Below are positions 60,015 through 64,000 of a stretch of 64,000 nucleotides of DNA, piece after piece. Every line of letters begins with the position of its first letter. Positions within the stretch are counted from its first letter, which is position 1. A model generated the notes under the pieces. The model was not told the DNA's origin and ran no database searches. It was given only the letters and a program-made list of their open reading frames with translations. This stretch comes from Thermoanaerobacterium thermosaccharolyticum DSM 571 (GTDB taxonomy: Bacteria; Bacillota; Thermoanaerobacteria; Thermoanaerobacterales; Thermoanaerobacteraceae), in assembly GCF_000145615.1 (NCBI RefSeq), contig NC_014410.1, forward strand, positions 471,001 to 535,000, written 5' to 3'. The translations under genes and the position numbers were made by a program.

Positions 60015-60530
60015 TCACCTATCAAAATATATGTTTTTACCTGTCGCAGATAATGGTATACCTACTACAATTTCACCATCAATTAAATTCAATCTCTTTG
60101 CGCTGATGCCAATTCTATACATTATTCTATTGTCGACATTCAGCATACTTGCTGTCTTAACAGCAGATCCTATCGCTATTCCTAAATCTATGAGTCTCCA
60201 AGCACATATCGGACCGTCAAATTCCGTTCCAGGTTTAAAATCAGGTAGCTTGTCGCATTTGTTGTAACCGCATGCGCCACAGTTGAGGCCTGCTTTTTTA
60301 GGTTTGTTTAGAGATATAAGCAGGACTGCTCCAGACCTTTCTACATTTTTCCCATCTCTGTCGAAGTTTTTCTTACCGGATTCAATTCCGTATTTCACCA
60401 TATCCTCGTTAAGCCTTTTTAAATCATCGCCAGTTACTATTTTTGTTTCGATAAAATCCTGACCAGAAGCTTTTGGAGCTGTTCTTGCCGATAAAGACAT
60501 AAGCTCAGCGGCTAATTCAATAACATCCAT
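60015..60530 (-). CDS. DUF2148 ferredoxin-domain protein
   Basis: A 171-residue protein with a Cys set 'GLNCGACGYNKCDKL' and 'GPICAWRLIDLGIAIGSAV', which are DUF2148 signatures. It may bind an iron-sulfur cluster. On the minus strand CGGAGGGA lies 8 bases before the ATG. Function unknown. Confidence 0.87.
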   Translation of the reverse strand: MDVIELAAELMSLSARTAPKASGQDFIETKIVTGDDLKRLNEDMVKYGIESGKKNFDRDGKNVERSGAVLLISLNKPKKAGLNCGACGYNKCDKLPDFKPGTEFDGPICAWRLIDLGIAIGSAVKTASMLNVDNRIMYRIGISAKRLNLIDGEIVVGIPLSATGKNIYFDR

Positions 60531-60727
60531 GTATTATCCCTCCGTTTATTTTTCTTTATAACTATATTATATAATTATTTTTTCCTTATACAAAATCGAT
60601 GCGCTTCTTAAATACTTTAATGTGAAATTATATAAGAATTTTGATAAGAATATGATCTAAAATATATCATTTGTGGAAAAATAATTTTATCTATAATAAA
60701 GATTATTTTGCTGTATATACATCAGTA

Positions 60728-60756
60728 TAGACATTAATTAGTACAAGTGTTAAAAT
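60728..60756 (+). promoter_or_regulatory. Promoter of the nad operon
   Basis: TAGACA at 60728-60733, 17 bases, TAAAAT at 60751-60756, 30 bases before nadA. Confidence 0.7.
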
Positions 60757-60786
60757 ATTATTGAATTTATAAAAGGGGAAATATAA

Positions 60787-61695
60787 ATGGATAATAACAT
60801 TTTAAATGAAATAAATGATTTGAAGAAAAAGCGAAACGCGGTTATATTAAGCCACTTTTATCAAAGGCCGGAAATACAGGGTATTGCAGATTTTATAGGA
60901 GATTCGTTGGAATTATCAAGAAAAGCGGCAGATACAAAAGCAGATGTGGTCGTATTTTGCGGTGTTCACTTTATGGCTGAAACTGCTAGCATATTGTCAC
61001 CTGACAAGATAGTATTGCTTCCTAATATAGGTGCTGGTTGTCCAATGGCTGAAATGGCTGATTATGAAGGACTAAAAAAATTAAAGGAAGAGCATCCTGA
61101 AGCTTGCATCGTAAGCTATGTCAATACAACAGCAGATGTTAAAACATTAAGCGATATATGCTGTACATCTGCAAATGCAGTAAAAGTTGTAAATACTATA
61201 CCTAGAGATAGAGAGATAATTTTTGTACCTGATAAAAACTTAGGTCGTTATGTAGAAAAGATGACAGGTAGGAAATTGATATTGTGGCAAGGATATTGTA
61301 ACACACATAATAAATTGACTGTTGAAGAAGTTCTTTTAACCAAAGAAAGATATCCTAATGCAAAAGTAATTGCGCATCCTGAATGCAGGGAAGAAGTGCT
61401 AGATATTGCAGATGGAGTATTTTCTACGTCTGGAATGATTAAATATGTTGGTGAAAGTGAGGCAAAAGAATTCATAATCTGTACTGAAGATGGTATATTG
61501 CATCAGCTTCAAAGAAAATATCTTGATAAAAAATTTATACTGCCTTCCAATAAGTTAATATGTCCTAATATGAAAAAGACGAAAATTGAAGATGTCTTAT
61601 ATAGCCTTTCTAACATGAAGCCTGAGGTAAGAGTTTCCGATGATGTGAGAGAAAAAGCCATTATTCCAATAAAAAGGATGTTAGAAATAAAATGA
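60787..61695 (+). CDS. nadA: Quinolinate synthase
   Basis: A 302-residue 4Fe-4S enzyme that condenses iminoaspartate and dihydroxyacetone phosphate to quinolinate. Cluster ligands are the Cys in 'GAGCPMAEMADY' (about 85), 'WQGYCNTHNKL' (about 171) and 'LICPNMKKT' (about 257). 'LSHFYQRPEIQGIADFIGDS' is the N-terminal signature. AAAAGGGGA precedes the start; ATGA overlap with nadB. Confidence 0.96.
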   Translation: MDNNILNEINDLKKKRNAVILSHFYQRPEIQGIADFIGDSLELSRKAADTKADVVVFCGVHFMAETASILSPDKIVLLPNIGAGCPMAEMADYEGLKKLKEEHPEACIVSYVNTTADVKTLSDICCTSANAVKVVNTIPRDREIIFVPDKNLGRYVEKMTGRKLILWQGYCNTHNKLTVEEVLLTKERYPNAKVIAHPECREEVLDIADGVFSTSGMIKYVGESEAKEFIICTEDGILHQLQRKYLDKKFILPSNKLICPNMKKTKIEDVLYSLSNMKPEVRVSDDVREKAIIPIKRMLEIK

Positions 61696-63296
61696 GTTAC
61701 AGCGTAAATTTTGATTCCAATGATATTGAAAGTTTTATAAGTGATTATGTAATACTAGGTAGCGGAATTGCCGGTCTTAATGCAGCATATTTGGCAAAAG
61801 ATTATGGAGAAGTTTTTCTAATAACAAAAGATAAATTGTCAGATTCCAATTCGTCGCTGGCACAAGGCGGTATTGCTTGCGTCATGTCTGAAATTGATAG
61901 CTTTAAATCACATATAGATGATACCATCTATGCAGGTGCAGGTTTGTGCGATAAAGCTGCTGTCGAGATTTTAGTTAAAGAGGCACCATCAAATATTCAT
62001 CGTCTTCTTAATATTGGAGTCGATTTTGATAAAAAGGATGGGAAGCTAGAATTAGGCAGAGAAGGGGCACATTCACATAATCGGATAATTCATGCTGGCG
62101 ATTATACAGGTAAAGAAATAATAGATTCACTCATTGATGCTTTAAGTGGAGTAAAAATATTTGAGGATACTTTAGCGCTGGATTTGCTGGTTGAAGATAA
62201 TACGGTAAAAGGTATTTTAGCAAAAGATTTAGATGAAGGCAGATATTTCATTGTTTGGGCTAAGGTTGTAATACTGGCTACTGGCGGAGCCGGAAATCTA
62301 TTTTTAAATACCACAAACCCTAAAACTTCAACTGGTGATGGTATTTCTATTGCAGCAAGGCAAGGAGCAGTTTTAAAAGACATGGAATTCATGCAGTTTC
62401 ATCCGACTGTATTGCACGGAAAAACAGGGGAAAGGTTTCTTATATCAGAGGCAGTTAGAGGAGAAGGCGGTGTACTCAGGAACGAAAAAGGAGTACGATT
62501 TATGCCTTTCTACCACAAATTAAATGAGCTTGCTCCTAGAGATATAGTGTCAAGAGCAATATTAAGCGAAATAAAGAAAAGTAACTTAGATTATGTCTAT
62601 TTAGATGTTTCAAATATTGGGAAGGATGTATTTAAAAAACGCTTTCCTTCAATTTACAGCAAAGTAGAGGAAGTGGGTATCGACATTGAAAAAGATTATA
62701 TACCTGTTTCGCCAGCTGCTCATTATTATATGGGTGGAATCATGACAGATTTGAATGGTGAGACGACGATAAAGAGACTGTACGCATGTGGTGAATGTGC
62801 TTGTACCGGTGTACAGGGAGCAAATAGGCTTGCCAGCAATTCACTGCTGGAAGGCCTAGTCTTTTCAACACGGGCAGTAAATGATTCAAAAAAGTATTTA
62901 AATGTTAAGGTTACTCCATCTCATTTTTTTAATAATAACAAGGTAGACAGAGAAATTGATGTTGAAGGGATAAAATATGAATTGCAGTATCTTATGGAGC
63001 AAAATGCCGGCATAATAAGAAGTGAAAGCAGTTTAAAAGCGATGTTAAATTGGATTACGCTGCATGGAAGCATATTAGATATAAATGCAGATGACAGAGA
63101 TAAAAGCGAGCTTTTGAGTTTGTACACCATAAGCAAGTATATGGTTATGTCTGCATTGCTAAGAAAAGAAAGCAGAGGAAGCCATTACAGGTTAGAATAC
63201 CCTGAGAGAAATGAAGTGTATAGAAAACATATATTGATAAAAGGAGATGAAATTTACTTTGATAGACAGATTGATAGCGCAAAGATTAATAGATAG
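61692..63296 (+). CDS. nadB: L-aspartate oxidase
   Basis: A 534-residue FAD enzyme that oxidises L-aspartate to iminoaspartate. The dinucleotide-binding motif is 'VILGSGIAGLNAAYLA', with 'SSLAQGGIACVM', 'GREGAHSHNRIIHAGD' and 'CTGVQGANRLASNSLLEGL' as family motifs. Starts within the nadA stop and overlaps nadC, so the three are translationally coupled. Confidence 0.96.
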   Translation: MSYSVNFDSNDIESFISDYVILGSGIAGLNAAYLAKDYGEVFLITKDKLSDSNSSLAQGGIACVMSEIDSFKSHIDDTIYAGAGLCDKAAVEILVKEAPSNIHRLLNIGVDFDKKDGKLELGREGAHSHNRIIHAGDYTGKEIIDSLIDALSGVKIFEDTLALDLLVEDNTVKGILAKDLDEGRYFIVWAKVVILATGGAGNLFLNTTNPKTSTGDGISIAARQGAVLKDMEFMQFHPTVLHGKTGERFLISEAVRGEGGVLRNEKGVRFMPFYHKLNELAPRDIVSRAILSEIKKSNLDYVYLDVSNIGKDVFKKRFPSIYSKVEEVGIDIEKDYIPVSPAAHYYMGGIMTDLNGETTIKRLYACGECACTGVQGANRLASNSLLEGLVFSTRAVNDSKKYLNVKVTPSHFFNNNKVDREIDVEGIKYELQYLMEQNAGIIRSESSLKAMLNWITLHGSILDINADDRDKSELLSLYTISKYMVMSALLRKESRGSHYRLEYPERNEVYRKHILIKGDEIYFDRQIDSAKINR

Positions 63297-64000
63297 TTAC
63301 CTTATGGAAGATTTGACGTGGGGCGACATAACTACTGATATACTTGTTCCAAAAGGCACAAAATCGAAAGGTTACGTGTACGCAAAAGATGATGGGATAA
63401 TAGCAGGAATTGATGTTTTTCTAATGGTTTTTAATACTATTGACAGTGATATAGAGTATAAAAAATATTTTAAAGATGGGGAAGCCGTAAAAAAAGGAGA
63501 CTTGATATTAGAAACTTACGGAGATTTAAATTCTTGCCTTAAAGCTGAAAGGGTCGCATTGAATCTTATACAGAGGATGTCTGGCATTGCCACATATGTG
63601 AGAAAACTTTCGGATATGATTAAAGGAACGAATGCAAGATTGACTGATACACGTAAAACTATGCCGGGATTAAGATATTTTGACAAGTATGCAGTTTCAG
63701 TAGGTGGTGGAGTCAATCATAGATATAATTTATCAGATGGAATTTTGATAAAAGATAATCACATAAAAGCTGTTGGAGGAATTAAAAATGCACTAACTAT
63801 GATAAAAAGTGGAATTTCGCATACAAAAAAAGTAGAAATTGAGGTAGAAACTATACATGAGCTGAAGGAAGCATTAAAATACGGTGCAGATATTATTATG
63901 CTTGATAATATGACCATCGACATGATGAAAGAAGCAGTTGAAATAACTAATGGTAGAGCAATATTAGAGGCGTCAGGGAATATAAACGAAATCAATATAT
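63259..64000 (+). CDS. nadC: Nicotinate-nucleotide pyrophosphorylase (3' end outside window)
   Basis: Open to the right edge. TTG 63259 has AAGGAGATG 9 bases upstream and overlaps nadB by 38 bases. 'MEDLTWGDITTDILVP' and 'LNLIQRMSGIATYVRK', 'DTRKTMPGLRYFDKYAV' and 'GVNHRYNLSDGILIKDNHI' are NadC signatures. It converts quinolinate and PRPP to nicotinate mononucleotide. At least 247 codons are visible of about 280. Confidence 0.94.
   Translation, partial: MIDRLIAQRLIDSYLMEDLTWGDITTDILVPKGTKSKGYVYAKDDGIIAGIDVFLMVFNTIDSDIEYKKYFKDGEAVKKGDLILETYGDLNSCLKAERVALNLIQRMSGIATYVRKLSDMIKGTNARLTDTRKTMPGLRYFDKYAVSVGGGVNHRYNLSDGILIKDNHIKAVGGIKNALTMIKSGISHTKKVEIEVETIHELKEALKYGADIIMLDNMTIDMMKEAVEITNGRAILEASGNINEINI

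Noticed and set aside
59887-60267. Plus-strand frame of 126 codons
   Set aside because: It covers the end of the YitT gene and runs antisense to the well-supported DUF2148 gene; no ribosome site.

Overview
The window is low-GC, densely coded DNA from an anaerobic, spore-forming Firmicute, most likely of the Thermoanaerobacterium/Thermoanaerobacter group. This is inferred from gene content, not from a marker gene: a glmS ribozyme, a CdaA/CdaR pair, ferredoxin-linked 2-oxoacid oxidoreductase, CsaB and TagA wall genes, a GerS-like lipoprotein before alr, DUF5693, DUF815 and YitT proteins, and a nadA-nadB-nadC cluster.

Layout. 1-10.9 kb is core: cdaA (cut by the left edge), cdaR, a ParA/MinD-like ATPase, a four-subunit 2-oxoacid:ferredoxin oxidoreductase, plsC, dinB (minus strand), glmM, a glmS ribozyme and glmS. 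10.9-38.2 kb is an accessory island that begins 16-25 bp past the glmS stop, the classical Tn7 target. It holds transposon-end-like repeats, an orphan small gene, a complete type 1 BREX phage-defence operon (brxA-brxB-brxC-pglX-pglZ-brxL), a PD-(D/E)XK nuclease with a RAMA-like tail, an ADP-ribosylglycohydrolase, two separate three-gene cassettes of XRE regulator + ImmA/IrrE metallopeptidase + PIN-like protein, relics of Tn7-type tnsA and tnsB, a decayed IS transposase, and several broken genes. A 50-bp sequence at 10880-10929 recurs in direct orientation at 38132-38181 (47/50 identical). 38.2-41.3 kb holds small enzymes and gene fragments. 41.3-64 kb is core again: a secreted serine hydrolase, hemerythrin-type proteins, a HelD-like helicase, YjbQ, DUF815, Nnr, GerS-like lipoprotein, alr, the MazEF-type pair, envelope genes (DUF5693, csaB, tagA), a YitT gene with an in-frame stop, DUF2148, and the NAD biosynthesis operon (nadC cut by the right edge).

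How it fits together. The island reads as one or more Tn7-like insertions stacked at the glmS site, whose transposition genes have decayed while the defence cargo stayed intact. In BREX, PglX modifies host DNA and BrxA/B/C/L with PglZ block phage. A low-GC segment inside pglX suggests an exchanged target-recognition domain. The best candidates for something not yet described are the two XRE-ImmA-PIN cassettes, each with its own palindromic operator at the promoter, and the nuclease-RAMA gene directly behind brxL. All positions and motifs were read by eye; no database search was run.
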